A DNA stretch of 64,000 nt from Cupriavidus basilensis (GCF_000876015.1 NZ_BBQM01000033.1:38511-102510), one strand, 5' to 3'. Counted from the first letter of the stretch, positions 33,728-44,065 are shown. Made by a program: numbers and translations. Notes: a model not told the origin generated them from the sequence alone.

Positions 33728-34228
33728 TTACTTCACCACCTTCAGGGAGGGCTTCTTGGCGCCGATGCGCGAGACCGGCGGCGGTGGCGTGGGTTCGTCG
33801 TCGCCGTTGTCGGTGGTGGCGTCGGCCGTGGCCTGGGGGGCTTCGCTTTCCACGGAGGAGAGCTTGGGCGGGGGGTTGTTCTCGCGTTCGGTGGCGGCCT
33901 GGGTTTCGGGCACGCTGCGCTCCACCGGGAAGGCCATGCCCTGGCCGTTTTCGCGGGCGTAGATGGCGAGCACGTTTTCCACGGGCACGTCGATCTTGCG
34001 CGAGACGCCGCCGAAGCGGGCGCTGAAGCCGATCCACTCGTTGCCCATGTCCAGCCCGCTGGTGGCGTCGAAGCTGACGTTGAGCACGATTTCGTTGTTC
34101 TTGACGAACTCGCGCGGCACGCTGGTGTTGGCGTCGACGAAGACGGCGATGTATGGCGTGAAGCCGTTGTCCGTGCACCATTCGTAGATGGCGCGGATCA
34201 GGTAGGGCTTGGTGGAGGTTTCAGGCAT
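33728..34228 (-). CDS. sspB: ClpXP protease specificity-enhancing factor
   Basis: SspB is an adaptor that binds ssrA-tagged proteins and brings them to ClpXP. The product has 166 residues: a folded substrate-binding domain (about 1-110, KPYLIRAIYEWCTDNGFTPYI at the start), a long disordered acidic/proline linker (about 111-150) and the C-terminal ClpX-binding tail KKPSLKVVK. The layout is that of E. coli SspB. It lies 69 bp downstream of sspA, the standard order. Confidence 0.95.
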   Translation of the reverse strand: MPETSTKPYLIRAIYEWCTDNGFTPYIAVFVDANTSVPREFVKNNEIVLNVSFDATSGLDMGNEWIGFSARFGGVSRKIDVPVENVLAIYARENGQGMAFPVERSVPETQAATERENNPPPKLSSVESEAPQATADATTDNGDDEPTPPPPVSRIGAKKPSLKVVK

Positions 34229-34297
34229 TGTGCTTCCAGTGGCGCGGGGCGCGTTCCGGGTGGCCCGAAGCGGGGGGCTTCGGGCCGGGGGGCCGGT

Positions 34298-34909
34298 TTA
34301 GCGGCGCATCACCTTTTCCGACGGGGTGAGCGCTTCGATGTAGGCCGGGCGGCTGAAGATGCGTTCGGCGTACTTGAGCAGCGGCGCGGCGTTCTTGGAG
34401 AGTTCGATGCCGTAGTGGTCCAGGCGCCAGAGCAGCGGGGCGATGGCGACGTCGAGCATGGAGAACTCTTCGCCGAGCATGTACTTGTTCTTGACGAAGA
34501 TCGGCGCGAGCTGGGTCAGGCGGTCGCGGATGGCGGCGCGGGCGCGCTCGTGGCTCTTCTCGGCGGCCTTGCCCTTTTCGTTTTCGAGGGCGTAGACGTG
34601 CGTGAAGAGTTCCTTTTCGAAATTGAACAGGAACAGTCGGGCGCGGGCGCGCTGCACCGGATCGGCCGGCATCAGTTGCGGGTGCGGGAAGCGCTCGTCG
34701 ATGTACTCGTTGATGATGTTCGACTCGTACAGGATCAGGTCGCGCTCGACCAGGATGGGCACCTGGCCGTAGGGGTTCATCACCGAAATGTCTTCCGGCT
34801 TGTTGAACAGGTCGACGTCTCGGATCTCGAAATCCATGCCCTTTTCGAACAGGACGAGGCGGCAACGCTGGGAGAACGGGCAGGTGGTGCCCGAATACAA
34901 CACCATCAT
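34298..34909 (-). CDS. sspA: stringent starvation protein A
   Basis: A 203-residue glutathione-S-transferase-fold protein that in E. coli binds RNA polymerase and modifies transcription in stationary phase and stress. The N-terminal thioredoxin-like domain (MVLYSGTTCPFSQRCRLVLFEK, PYGQVPILVERD, LYESNIINEYID) and the helical C-terminal domain (LGEEFSMLDVAIAPLLWRL) are clear. The start is ATGATG; either may be used. It is followed by sspB and preceded by the petABC operon. Confidence 0.95.
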   Translation of the reverse strand: MMVLYSGTTCPFSQRCRLVLFEKGMDFEIRDVDLFNKPEDISVMNPYGQVPILVERDLILYESNIINEYIDERFPHPQLMPADPVQRARARLFLFNFEKELFTHVYALENEKGKAAEKSHERARAAIRDRLTQLAPIFVKNKYMLGEEFSMLDVAIAPLLWRLDHYGIELSKNAAPLLKYAERIFSRPAYIEALTPSEKVMRR

Positions 34910-35073
34910 GGTTGGATTCCTTTGATGCGGGGTCGATTGACTGGATCGGTATTTTGGCAGAAGCGCGATGCAGAAAGCAAATTAGATGCGCTTAAAGCAC
35001 ATTTATGCCTGATCTTGATGGTATGGAGCGGTGTGCCGGGCACTTGAGCTACCGGCGGGCTGGCGAGGTCGCC

Positions 35074-35125
35074 AAACGAAAAGGGCCGGGGCGGCGCCGC
35101 TTTCGCAACGTCCGCTCCGGCCCCC
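35074..35125 (-). terminator. probable terminator after petC
   Basis: GGGCCGGGGCGG (35083-35094) pairs imperfectly with CCGCTCCGGCCC (35112-35123), and on the minus strand TTTTCGTTT follows. A second strong hairpin CGCGAGGC/GCCTCGCG (35131-35150) lies between it and the petC stop but has no T-run. Confidence 0.65.
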
Positions 35126-35164
35126 TGCCCCGCGAGGCTTCCGCCTCGCGAGCCTTGCCGCGCG

Positions 35165-35908
35165 TTACTTGATGTCCTTCCAGAACGCGGCGTTCAGGCG
35201 CCACGCGAAGATGGTGAACATGCCGAGGAACAGCAGCACCCAGACGCCGAGGCGCTTGCGCTGGTTCTGGGCGGGTTCGGCCATCCAGTCGAGGTAGCCG
35301 ACGAGGTCGCTGACGGCCTGGTCGTATTCGAGCGGGCTCAACTTGCCGGGGGTGAGCTGCTCGAAGCCGGCGAACTTGTGGACCTTCTCGCCATGCTCCT
35401 CGGACTCGACGAACTTGGCGGCGCGCTGGCCTTGCAGTTCCCACAGCACGTGCGGCATGCCGACGCTGGGGAACACGAGGTTGTTCCAGCCCGTGGCGCG
35501 TTGGTCGTCGCGGTAGAAGGTGCGCAGGTAAGTGTAGAGCCAGTCGTCGCCGCGCGCGCGCGCGATCACCGACAGGTCCGGCGGGGTGACGCCGAAGAAG
35601 GCCTTGGCGTCCTTGGGCTGCATGGCGATGGTCATCATGTCGCCGACCTTGTCGCCGCTGAACAGCAGGTTCTGGCGGATCTGGTCGTCGGTCAGGCCGA
35701 TGTCCTTGAGCCGGTTGTAGCGCATCATCGACGCGCCGTGGCAGTTCAGGCAGTAGTTCACGAACAGCTTGGCGCCGCGCTGCAGCGAGGAGAGGTCGCT
35801 GGTCTGCACGGGAGCCGGCTCGAGGGGGTAGCCCCCTTCGCTGGCCGTGGCGGGCGCGGCGGCAAAGAAGGCGCCGGCCAGCGCGAGAATCGAAAGCAGC
35901 TTTTTCAT
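35165..35908 (-). CDS. petC: ubiquinol-cytochrome c reductase, cytochrome c1 subunit
   Basis: A 247-residue subunit of the bc1 complex that passes electrons from the Rieske centre to cytochrome c. It has a signal peptide (about 1-22), the haem-binding CLNCH (Cys53, Cys56, His57), an axial methionine candidate in SVGMPHVLWE, and a C-terminal membrane anchor (about 224-241). It is the last gene of petABC, 37 bp after petB. Confidence 0.96.
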   Translation of the reverse strand: MKKLLSILALAGAFFAAAPATASEGGYPLEPAPVQTSDLSSLQRGAKLFVNYCLNCHGASMMRYNRLKDIGLTDDQIRQNLLFSGDKVGDMMTIAMQPKDAKAFFGVTPPDLSVIARARGDDWLYTYLRTFYRDDQRATGWNNLVFPSVGMPHVLWELQGQRAAKFVESEEHGEKVHKFAGFEQLTPGKLSPLEYDQAVSDLVGYLDWMAEPAQNQRKRLGVWVLLFLGMFTIFAWRLNAAFWKDIK

Positions 35909-35945
35909 CGTGTGTCCTTGTGCTCTTGTCGGGGTTCGTCCGGGC

Positions 35946-37349
35946 TCAGTGCGGGTGGAACGTCACGCGTTCCGGCACCGGCTTGAACTGGCCGACACGG
36001 CTCCACAGCGGCATGGTCAGGAAGAAGGCGAAGTACAGCAGGGTGCCAAGCTGCGACACCTTCTCACCCACCGGCGACGGGGGCTGCACGCCCAGGTAGC
36101 CGAGCACGACGAACACGACCACGAAGACCACCAGGATGCTCTTGTGGAAGGCCGGGCGGTAGCGGATGGACTTCACCGGCGACTGGTCCAGCCACGGCAT
36201 GAAGAACAGGATCACCACCGAGCCGCCCATCACCAGCACGCCCCAGAACTTGGCGTCGATGAAGTAGAAGCCCACCGCCAGGATCAGGGCGATGGCGAGC
36301 GCGCCGATCTTGATGCGGGCGTCCTTGCTGCGCAGGAACACCAGGCCGAGCAGCACCGCGAAGAACACCCACAGGATCGGCAGGAAGTTCGAGGTGGTGG
36401 CGCGCAGCATCGAGTAGAACGGCGTGAAGTACCACACCGGCGCGATGTGCGGCGGGGTCTTGAGCGGATCGGCCGGGATGAAGTTGTTGGACTCCAGGAA
36501 GTAGCCGCCCATCTCCGGGAAGAAGAAGATCACCGCGGAGAAGATCATCAGGAAGCCGCCCACGCCCAGCAGGTCGTGCACCGAGTAGTACGGGTGGAAC
36601 GGGATGCCGTCCAGCGGGATGCCGTTCTCGTCCTTCTTGGCCTTGATCTCGACGCCGTCCGGGTTGTTGGAGCCCACTTCGTGCAGCGCGATGATGTGCG
36701 CGACGACCAGGCCCAGCAGCACCAGCGGCACGGCGATGACGTGGAACGAGAAGAAGCGGTTCAGGGTGGCGTCGCTGACGACATAGTCACCGCGGATGAA
36801 CAGCGACAGGTCCTGGCCGATCACGGGAATCGCCGAGAACAGGTTCACGATCACCTGGGCGCCCCAGTACGACATCTGGCCCCACGGCAGCAGGTAGCCC
36901 ATGAAGGCTTCGGCCATCAGGCACAGGAAGATCAGGCAGCCGAAGATCCAGACCAGCTCGCGCGGCTTGCGGTACGAGCCGTACAGCAGGCCGCGGAACA
37001 TGTGCAGGTACACCACCACGAAGAAGGCCGAGGCGCCGGTGGAGTGCATGTAGCGCACCAGCCAGCCCCAGGGCACTTCGCGCATGATGTACTCGACGCT
37101 GGCGTAGGCCACGGGCACGCCGGCGGGGTTGAGCGTGCCGTCGGGCTTGTAGTTCATCACCAGGAAGATGCCGGTGACGATCTGGATGACCAGCACCAGC
37201 AGCGCCAGCGAACCGAAGAAGTACCAGAAGTTGAAGTTCTTCGGCGCGTAGTACTTGGAGAGGTGGTCTTCCCAGAGCTGGGTCGCGGGGAAACGGGCGT
37301 CGATCCAGCCGAGCAGGCCGGTCGTCTTGACTTGTTTTTCTGCCGCCAT
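35946..37349 (-). CDS. petB: ubiquinol-cytochrome c reductase, cytochrome b subunit
   Basis: A 467-residue, full-length cytochrome b with eight expected helices, the membrane core of the bc1 complex that binds two haems b and both quinone sites. Motifs include MHSTGASAFFVVVYLHMFRGLLYGSY (haem histidines of helix B), GYLLPWGQMSYWGA (Qo site), and SFHVIAVPLVLLGLVVAHIIALH (helix D). PPHIAPVWYFTPFYS corresponds to the PEWY region, here PVWY. The ATG at 37349 is 2 bp after the petA stop; a TTG two codons earlier is less likely. Confidence 0.97.
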   Translation of the reverse strand: MAAEKQVKTTGLLGWIDARFPATQLWEDHLSKYYAPKNFNFWYFFGSLALLVLVIQIVTGIFLVMNYKPDGTLNPAGVPVAYASVEYIMREVPWGWLVRYMHSTGASAFFVVVYLHMFRGLLYGSYRKPRELVWIFGCLIFLCLMAEAFMGYLLPWGQMSYWGAQVIVNLFSAIPVIGQDLSLFIRGDYVVSDATLNRFFSFHVIAVPLVLLGLVVAHIIALHEVGSNNPDGVEIKAKKDENGIPLDGIPFHPYYSVHDLLGVGGFLMIFSAVIFFFPEMGGYFLESNNFIPADPLKTPPHIAPVWYFTPFYSMLRATTSNFLPILWVFFAVLLGLVFLRSKDARIKIGALAIALILAVGFYFIDAKFWGVLVMGGSVVILFFMPWLDQSPVKSIRYRPAFHKSILVVFVVVFVVLGYLGVQPPSPVGEKVSQLGTLLYFAFFLTMPLWSRVGQFKPVPERVTFHPH

Positions 37350-37351
37350 GA

Positions 37352-37969
37352 TCAAGCGTCTCCTTTTTCATCCTTGCCGATCACGATCCTCGTGTCGGAC
37401 AGGAACTGGTAGGGGGGTACGTCGAGGTTTTGCGGGGCGGGCTTGTTCTTGAATACGCGGCCTGCCAGGTCGAAGGTCGAACCGTGGCAGGGGCAGAGGA
37501 ATCCGGGGTCGGAACCGAGCTGGGGATTGGCGCCGGCGCCGAACGGGCCGGAGGGCGAGCAGCCCAGGTGGGAGCAGATGCCGACCACGACCAGGAGATC
37601 CTTGTGATCGGCGCGCGAGCGCGTTTCGTTCTTGCAGTACTCGGGCGTCTTCATGGTGAAGGGCACGTCCGAGTTGGGGTCGGCGACTTCGGAATCGGTC
37701 TTCTTGAGCGACGCGAGCATTTCCTCGGTGCGCTTCAGGATCCAGACGGGCTTGCCACGCCACTCGACCGTCATCATCTCGCCCGGTTTCAGGGCGCTGA
37801 TGTCGGCCTCGACTGGTGCTCCGGCTGCCTTGGCTTTCTCTGACGGCGCGAACGTGCTGACGAACGGCACTGCGACCGCCACGCCTCCGATGCCGCCAGC
37901 GACTGACGTCGCAATCAACCAATTGCGGCGACCCTTATCCACGTTCTTCACGTTTTGCTGGTCACTCAT
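37352..37969 (-). CDS. petA: ubiquinol-cytochrome c reductase, Rieske iron-sulfur subunit
   Basis: A 205-residue protein with an N-terminal membrane anchor that acts as an uncleaved Tat signal (KGRRNWLIATSVAGG, twin arginine near 14-15) and a C-terminal Rieske domain. The cluster ligands lie in CSHLGCSPSG and CPCHGSTFD. The Tat-dependent export links it functionally to the tatABC genes in this window. It is the first gene of petABC, and its upstream 212-bp region is shared with the divergent mscL gene. Confidence 0.97.
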   Translation of the reverse strand: MSDQQNVKNVDKGRRNWLIATSVAGGIGGVAVAVPFVSTFAPSEKAKAAGAPVEADISALKPGEMMTVEWRGKPVWILKRTEEMLASLKKTDSEVADPNSDVPFTMKTPEYCKNETRSRADHKDLLVVVGICSHLGCSPSGPFGAGANPQLGSDPGFLCPCHGSTFDLAGRVFKNKPAPQNLDVPPYQFLSDTRIVIGKDEKGDA

Positions 37970-38181
37970 TCCAAACCCCAGGGGATGTCAAATTAGATTT
38001 TGCGTCAACCTAAAATTGTACCTTACGCACATGTGGCATTGAAAGGCGCAGATTTGCTCACGTTCGCGCGATAATCGGACAGAAAACACCGATGTGGCCT
38101 GCAGGCTTGCGTTACAGGCAGTGATGCGGCAGGCTTTTATCCTAACAACCGTTCAACACAAGCAACAGTGGGAGAAATAGC

Positions 38182-38619
38182 ATGGGGATGATGTCAGAGT
38201 TCAAGACCTTTGCAATGCGAGGCAATGTGGTCGACCTCGCCGTGGGTGTCATTATCGGCGCGGCGTTCGGCAAGATTGTCGATTCGGTGGTCAACGACCT
38301 GATCATGCCGGTGGTGGGCCGCATCATCGGCAAGCTCGATTTCTCCAACATGTTCGTGCTGCTGGCGGAGCCGCCCGAAGGCGTGCCGCGCACGCTGGAT
38401 GCCTTGAAGAAGGCCGGCGTGCCGGTGTTTGCCTACGGCAATTTCCTGACCATCCTGGTCAACTTCCTGATCCTCGCCTTCATCATCTTCATGATGGTGC
38501 GGGCCATCAACAAGCTGCGCGCCGAGGAGCCGGCGGCCGCGGAAGTGCCTGCACCGACACCCGAAGACGTGGTGCTGCTGCGCGAAATCCGCGACAGCCT
38601 GAAGGCGCGCCAGGCCTGA
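38182..38619 (+). CDS. mscL: large-conductance mechanosensitive channel
   Basis: A 145-residue channel that opens under membrane tension and releases solutes during hypo-osmotic shock. N-terminal MSEFKTFAMRGNVVDLAVGVIIGAAFGKIVDSVVNDLIMP gives the amphipathic helix and TM1; a periplasmic loop and TM2 (NFLTILVNFLILAFIIFMMVRAI) follow; the C-terminal helix EDVVLLREIRDSL is the conserved bundle. A start at the first or third Met is possible. GGGAGAAATAG precedes the ATG. Confidence 0.97.
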   Translation: MGMMSEFKTFAMRGNVVDLAVGVIIGAAFGKIVDSVVNDLIMPVVGRIIGKLDFSNMFVLLAEPPEGVPRTLDALKKAGVPVFAYGNFLTILVNFLILAFIIFMMVRAINKLRAEEPAAAEVPAPTPEDVVLLREIRDSLKARQA

Positions 38620-38706
38620 TTAACCACGCGCGCAAGGCCTGCCGCAAGGGCCCGCTGCGACAATAAGCCGCGCCCGTGGCGGCTCCCAGGGCGGCTCCCG
38701 GCGCGG

Positions 38707-39453
38707 TCAGACCGGATTCGGAATGTCGATGAAGGTGTGGCGCAGGCCGAACTGCTGCGCGAGATGCTCGCCGAGCGAGCGGATGCCATAGCGCTCGGTG
38801 GCGTGGTGTCCGGCGGCGAGGTAGGCGACGCCGCTCTCGCGCGCGAGGTGCGTGGTCTGCTCGGAAATCTCGCCGCTCAGGTAGCAGTCCACGCCGGCGG
38901 CCACGGCGCCGTCGAAGTAGCCCTGGGCACCGCCGGTGCACCAGCCCACGGTGCGGATCATCTGCGCCGGGTCGCCGATGGCCAGCGGCTCGCGCGCGAG
39001 CACGCCGCCGACGTGCGCGGCCAGCGCCGCGAGCGGCATGGGCTGCGGCAGGGTGCCGGTCCAGCCGAGCTGGTCGTCGCCAAATCGGCCGGTGGGTGTA
39101 AATCCCAATTGCTGCCCCAGCTGGGCGTTATTGCCGAATTCCGGGTGATTATCGAGCGGCAGGTGATAAGCCAGCAGGTTCACATCCGCGCCAAGCAGGC
39201 GTTTCAGGCGGGCGTGTTTTTGTCCGATTACCCGCGCGTCTTCGTTTTTCCAGAAATATCCGTGGTGAACCAAAATGGCATCGGCGCCCGCCTCGATGGC
39301 GGCATCGACCAGGGCGAGGCTCGCCGTCACCCCGGTGACGATATTTTCGACCTCCGGACGGCCTTGCACTTGCCATCCGTTCGGGCAATAGTCTTTGTAT
39401 CGAGGCACCTGGAGCAGGTCGTTCAAGTACAATTCAAGATCTTTTGTTTTCAT
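38707..39453 (-). CDS. NIF3/YbgI-family metal-binding protein
   Basis: A 248-residue NIF3-like protein (GTP cyclohydrolase I type 2 family) with a likely dinuclear metal site: VHHGYFW (His64/His65 region), LLAYHLPLDNH, and near the C-terminus GEISEQTTH and GHHATE. NCPNGWQVQG is the family start region. The function is unsettled; bacterial members assemble as toroidal hexamers. Its start codon lies only 19 bp from the divergent degS-like start, an unusually tight arrangement. Confidence 0.92.
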   Translation of the reverse strand: MKTKDLELYLNDLLQVPRYKDYCPNGWQVQGRPEVENIVTGVTASLALVDAAIEAGADAILVHHGYFWKNEDARVIGQKHARLKRLLGADVNLLAYHLPLDNHPEFGNNAQLGQQLGFTPTGRFGDDQLGWTGTLPQPMPLAALAAHVGGVLAREPLAIGDPAQMIRTVGWCTGGAQGYFDGAVAAGVDCYLSGEISEQTTHLARESGVAYLAAGHHATERYGIRSLGEHLAQQFGLRHTFIDIPNPV

Positions 39454-39472
39454 TTTTTGCCCAAACTCAAAT

Positions 39473-40669
<1,197 letters not shown>

Positions 40670-40747
40670 CAGGTCCGCGCGCGACACCAACGCCTACGAC
40701 CTTGTGCGCCGGCGCCGCCGCGCCCGATGCGGGCCTTGCCCGATAGA

Positions 40748-40771
40748 CCCCGCCCTTGGGCGGGGTTTTTT
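40748..40771 (+). terminator. rho-independent terminator after the degS-like gene
   Basis: CCCCGCCC (40748-40755) and GGGCGGGG (40758-40765) form an 8-bp stem followed by six T. Confidence 0.9.
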
Positions 40772-41174
40772 GTTTCCGATGGCGGCTTCCTGATGCCGCG
40801 CGCAGTGCGTCGCGGCACCACGAACGAGGGTCGTCAGGGCCGCCGGCGCGTACCCAGTGCTGCGCTCGCGGAATCGCCATGCGCATGCGCATGGTCCGGC
40901 ATACCCACGCCGATGCTGTAACGCGACGACCCGCCGCGCCCGCAACTGACGGCGCCCATTCGTGGCGCGGTGGGCAAGCGGGCCGGATGCACGATAGATA
41001 GGCGCTAGCCGCACCGTGCACATGCAGATGGCAGGCGGCCGCCATTGCCAGCCGGTCTGCCGGAGACTGGTATCACACCGGACAGCCGACACAAGCCACC
41101 AGCATGCCACAGCGGGCGTGGGCGCACGCAACGGCAAACGTGAGCACATGCAGCACATGGACCGCCAGAACGAC
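40772..41174. other. 403-bp intergenic region with an 18-bp palindrome
   Basis: No frame here shows family similarity or a good start. The notable element is the perfect palindrome CCATGCGCATGCGCATGG at 40877-40894. The rest is ordinary GC-rich spacer between the degS-like gene terminator and the porin terminator. Confidence 0.5.
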
Positions 41175-41210
41175 AAAACGCCGGCATCCTTGCGGATGCC
41201 GGCGTTTTGC
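41175..41210. terminator. bidirectional terminator downstream of the porin
   Basis: AAAACGCCGGCATCC (41175-41189) and GGATGCCGGCGTTTT (41194-41208) form a 15-bp stem with a TTGC loop, with A and T runs at both ends. On the minus strand it ends the porin transcript 40 bp after the stop. Confidence 0.92.
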
Positions 41211-41248
41211 ATCAAGCCAATCTAAAGCGAGCTTACGCCCGCGTTAAA

Positions 41249-42367
41249 TTAGAACTTGTGGCGGATACCAACGGTAGCGCCGAACTGGTTCTGACCCGGG
41301 GTCACAACAGCGCTGTCGGTGCCGACGCCGTTGAAGCCGTTCACGCCCAGAGCCGAGTTGCTCTTGTTCTTGACGTACGACAGCGAGGTGTACAGGTCGG
41401 TGCGCTTCGACAGAGCGTAGTCAGCCGTAGCAACGAAGTTCCACGGATCTGCGCTGGTGCTCTTGAAGTCTTGGTAGTAAGCCGCGCCCGTCAGCGAGAA
41501 CGCCGGGGTCAGCTGGTAACCAACGCCGAGCCAGTACAGGTTCGAAACGCTGTTGCTCAGAGCCGTAGCCGTGTTGGCAACGATTGCGCCCGGCAGCGTT
41601 GCGCCGTTGAACGAGTGAGCGTAACGGTAGCCGGCGTAGACCTTTGCCGGTCCGATCGCGTACGTACCGGCAACGGTAGCACGACGGATCATCTGGGCGT
41701 TGGTCGTCGGAGTGGTCGTACCGTTGGTGCCGTTCGATTCGTCGTATGCAGCACCAACCGAGAACGGACCAGCAGCGTAGCTAGCCATGAACGCGTACTC
41801 GCGGCCAGCCGTGAACACGCCCGGAACTTCCTGGCCGTCACGTTGGAACGAGTACAGAGCTTGCACCGTCAGGCCCGAGAACGTGCCGATGTACTTGACG
41901 CTGTTGTCGGCACGCGAAGCGCCGATGTAGTTGTCTTGTGCACCGATGCTGTAACGGGTCGAAATGGCCATCGGATCATAGATCAGGCCGAAGTCGTAGA
42001 ACGGGGTCTGATGACGACCCAAGGTCAGCTGACCGTACTGGCTTTGCAGACCGACGAAGGCTTGACGGCCGAACAGGCGGCTGCCTTGGCCCGACGTGCC
42101 GGTATCGATGCTGAAGCCGCTTTCCAGGACGAAGATGCCCTTCAGACCGCCACCCAGATCTTCGATGCCACGCAGGCCCCAACGCGAACCGGACTGGTTG
42201 CCCGAGGTCAGGCGGAAGGCGTTGTTGTTGCCGGTCTTACCCACGGTAGCGTGGTTGGTGTATTCAATACCAGCGTCGGCCACGCCGTACAGGGTCACGC
42301 TCGACTGGGCATACGCACCGCCGGCGGCCAGGGCAGCGACAGCGGCTGCAAACAGTTTCATCTTCAT
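41249..42367 (-). CDS. Gram-negative general porin (OmpC/Omp32-like)
   Basis: A 372-residue outer-membrane porin with a signal peptide (residues 1-20, AYA cleavage) and the betaproteobacterial porin start QSSVTLYGVADAGIEY. RWGLRGIEDLGGGLKGIFVLESGF, RQAFVGLQSQYGQLTLGR and the C-terminal GATVGIRHKF with terminal Phe needed for BAM assembly are also present. Sixteen strands are expected. The codon and base composition is clearly less GC-rich than in the neighbours, as often for highly expressed porins, and the stop is TAA. It lies between tatC and the degS-like gene. Confidence 0.95.
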   Translation of the reverse strand: MKMKLFAAAVAALAAGGAYAQSSVTLYGVADAGIEYTNHATVGKTGNNNAFRLTSGNQSGSRWGLRGIEDLGGGLKGIFVLESGFSIDTGTSGQGSRLFGRQAFVGLQSQYGQLTLGRHQTPFYDFGLIYDPMAISTRYSIGAQDNYIGASRADNSVKYIGTFSGLTVQALYSFQRDGQEVPGVFTAGREYAFMASYAAGPFSVGAAYDESNGTNGTTTPTTNAQMIRRATVAGTYAIGPAKVYAGYRYAHSFNGATLPGAIVANTATALSNSVSNLYWLGVGYQLTPAFSLTGAAYYQDFKSTSADPWNFVATADYALSKRTDLYTSLSYVKNKSNSALGVNGFNGVGTDSAVVTPGQNQFGATVGIRHKF

Positions 42368-42408
42368 ATCGACACTTTCCTTGTCAACTGATTGGGAAAT
42401 CTTGGCTT

Positions 42409-42424
42409 GCCCAAGTGCTTGGGC
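42409..42424. promoter_or_regulatory. inverted repeat in the porin upstream region
   Basis: GCCCAAG (42409-42415) and CTTGGGC (42418-42424) are inverted copies separated by TG, about 42-57 bp before the porin ATG. It may be an operator or a hairpin in the leader. Confidence 0.4.
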
Positions 42425-42612
42425 GACGCATTTACCTCACGTCTGCTGCGTATTATGGGTCAGCCCCCCCAGCCGCCAGAAGGCTTTTTCGTCGTAAACC
42501 GTGGATGGCGAGGGATTTTGTTGTGATGTCGCAACAGCACGCAGAGGCATATTCCCCAACTTGGTGCAAAACTATCCCGCCGCAGCTTTGCTGCGCTGCG
42601 GCGGCGCAACGG

Positions 42613-43410
42613 TCAGTCCGGCTGCGCTTCGCTGCCCGCGGGGTTCGCCGCGACGGGCTTGGCGGTGAAGCGCGCCATGATCAGGCCGAGCTCGTACAGC
42701 GCCACCAGCGGCACCGCCAGCAGCAGTTGCGACAGCACGTCCGGCGGCGTCACCACGGCCGCGATCACGAAGGCGCCGACGATCACGTAGGGCCGGATCT
42801 GCTTGAGCTTGTCCAGCTCGACCACGCCGAAGCGCACCAGCACGATCACCACCACGGGGACTTCGAACGTGATGCCGAACGCCAGGAACATGGTCATGGC
42901 GAAGCTCAGGTATTTGTCGATGTCGGTCGACATCTCGGCCCCGAGCGGCGCGTTGTAGTGCGCCATGAAATGGAACACCGTGGGGAACACCAGGAAGTAG
43001 GCGAAGGCCACGCCGCAGATGAACAGCACGTAGCTGCTGCTGACCAGCGGCACAATCAGCCGTTTCTCATGCTGGTAGAGACCGGGCGCGACGAACTGCC
43101 AGACCTGGTACAGCACCCAGGGCAGCGCGATCAGGAAGGCCACCAGCAGCGTGACCTTCATCGGCACGAAGAACGAGCCGGTCACGTCGGTGACGATCAT
43201 CTTGCCGCCCTTGGGCAGGTTCTCCATCAGCGGCCGGGCGAACAGGTTGAAGATGTTGGGCGCCCAGTAGATCAGGCTGACGAACACCAGGATCACGCCC
43301 GAGGCAGCCTTGACGATACGCGAGCGCAGCTCCACCAGGTGAGAGATGAAGGTTTCCTGCTGGCCTTCGTCCTGCGGGTCGTGGGGATCTTGGGAACGGG
43401 AGTCGCTCAT
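42613..43410 (-). CDS. tatC: Sec-independent protein translocase subunit TatC
   Basis: A 265-residue, six-helix membrane protein that recognises twin-arginine signal peptides of folded proteins. The N-terminus ETFISHLVELRSRIVKA carries the conserved cytoplasmic glutamate region. FVAPGLYQHEKRLIVPLV (first cytoplasmic loop) and FGITFEVPVVVIVLVRFGV also match the family. It is the last tat gene; tatB ends 142 bp upstream. Its probable client in this window is the Rieske protein PetA. Confidence 0.96.
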   Translation of the reverse strand: MSDSRSQDPHDPQDEGQQETFISHLVELRSRIVKAASGVILVFVSLIYWAPNIFNLFARPLMENLPKGGKMIVTDVTGSFFVPMKVTLLVAFLIALPWVLYQVWQFVAPGLYQHEKRLIVPLVSSSYVLFICGVAFAYFLVFPTVFHFMAHYNAPLGAEMSTDIDKYLSFAMTMFLAFGITFEVPVVVIVLVRFGVVELDKLKQIRPYVIVGAFVIAAVVTPPDVLSQLLLAVPLVALYELGLIMARFTAKPVAANPAGSEAQPD

Positions 43411-43552
43411 GGCGTGGACCGCTCAGCCGGGCGGGCTGGCATGGAGAAATCAGTGGCGGAACCGGACACGGGACGGCGGCACGGTGCGCTGGTCGGAGCG
43501 CACGACAGCGACAGCCGGCCGGGGACCGGCGTGATGGCAAACCCCGCCATGC

Positions 43553-44065
43553 TCAATCGAAGAAAGAGCGTGCGGGACCGGTGGCGGGACGGTGGCGCTT
43601 GACGCGCGCGGCGCCCGACTGCGCCCACACGCGGACATTGTGCTGGCGCTTGTACCACAGCGGCTGCGCTCCCTGCTTGACGCGCCAGCTCTTGCGGCCG
43701 TTGTGGAGCTTGTGCGCCGTGTCCCACGAGGGCACGTGGCCGCTGTCGGCGGCCGGCCCCGGCGCCGCGGCGCCGGCATCGTTGCCGGACAGCGCGTCGC
43801 TGAAGGACTGCGCGTGCTCGTGCACCTCCTTGTGGACGGTGCGCTCCACGTCGCGCGCGGCATCCTCGAACTCCGTGCGCATCTTGCGCAGTTCGTCGAG
43901 CTCGACCTCGCGGCTGACTTCCGCCTTGACGTCATTGATATAGCGTTGCGCGCGGCCAACCAGCGCGCCGACCGTGCGCGCCACCTTCGGCAGCCGCTCG
44001 GGACCGATCACCACCAGCGCCACGGCGCCGATCAGTGCAAGCTTGGAAATGCCGAGATCGATCAT
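43553..44065 (-). CDS. tatB: Sec-independent protein translocase subunit TatB
   Basis: A 170-residue protein with the TatB N-terminus MIDLGISKLALIGAVALVVIGPERLPKVARTVG (membrane helix, GPERLP hinge), an amphipathic helix and a charged tail. The C-terminal region (about 110-170) is less conserved and basic. It forms the receptor complex with TatC. The start at 44065 gives the canonical N-terminal acidic residue after MI. Confidence 0.94.
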   Translation of the reverse strand: MIDLGISKLALIGAVALVVIGPERLPKVARTVGALVGRAQRYINDVKAEVSREVELDELRKMRTEFEDAARDVERTVHKEVHEHAQSFSDALSGNDAGAAAPGPAADSGHVPSWDTAHKLHNGRKSWRVKQGAQPLWYKRQHNVRVWAQSGAARVKRHRPATGPARSFFD

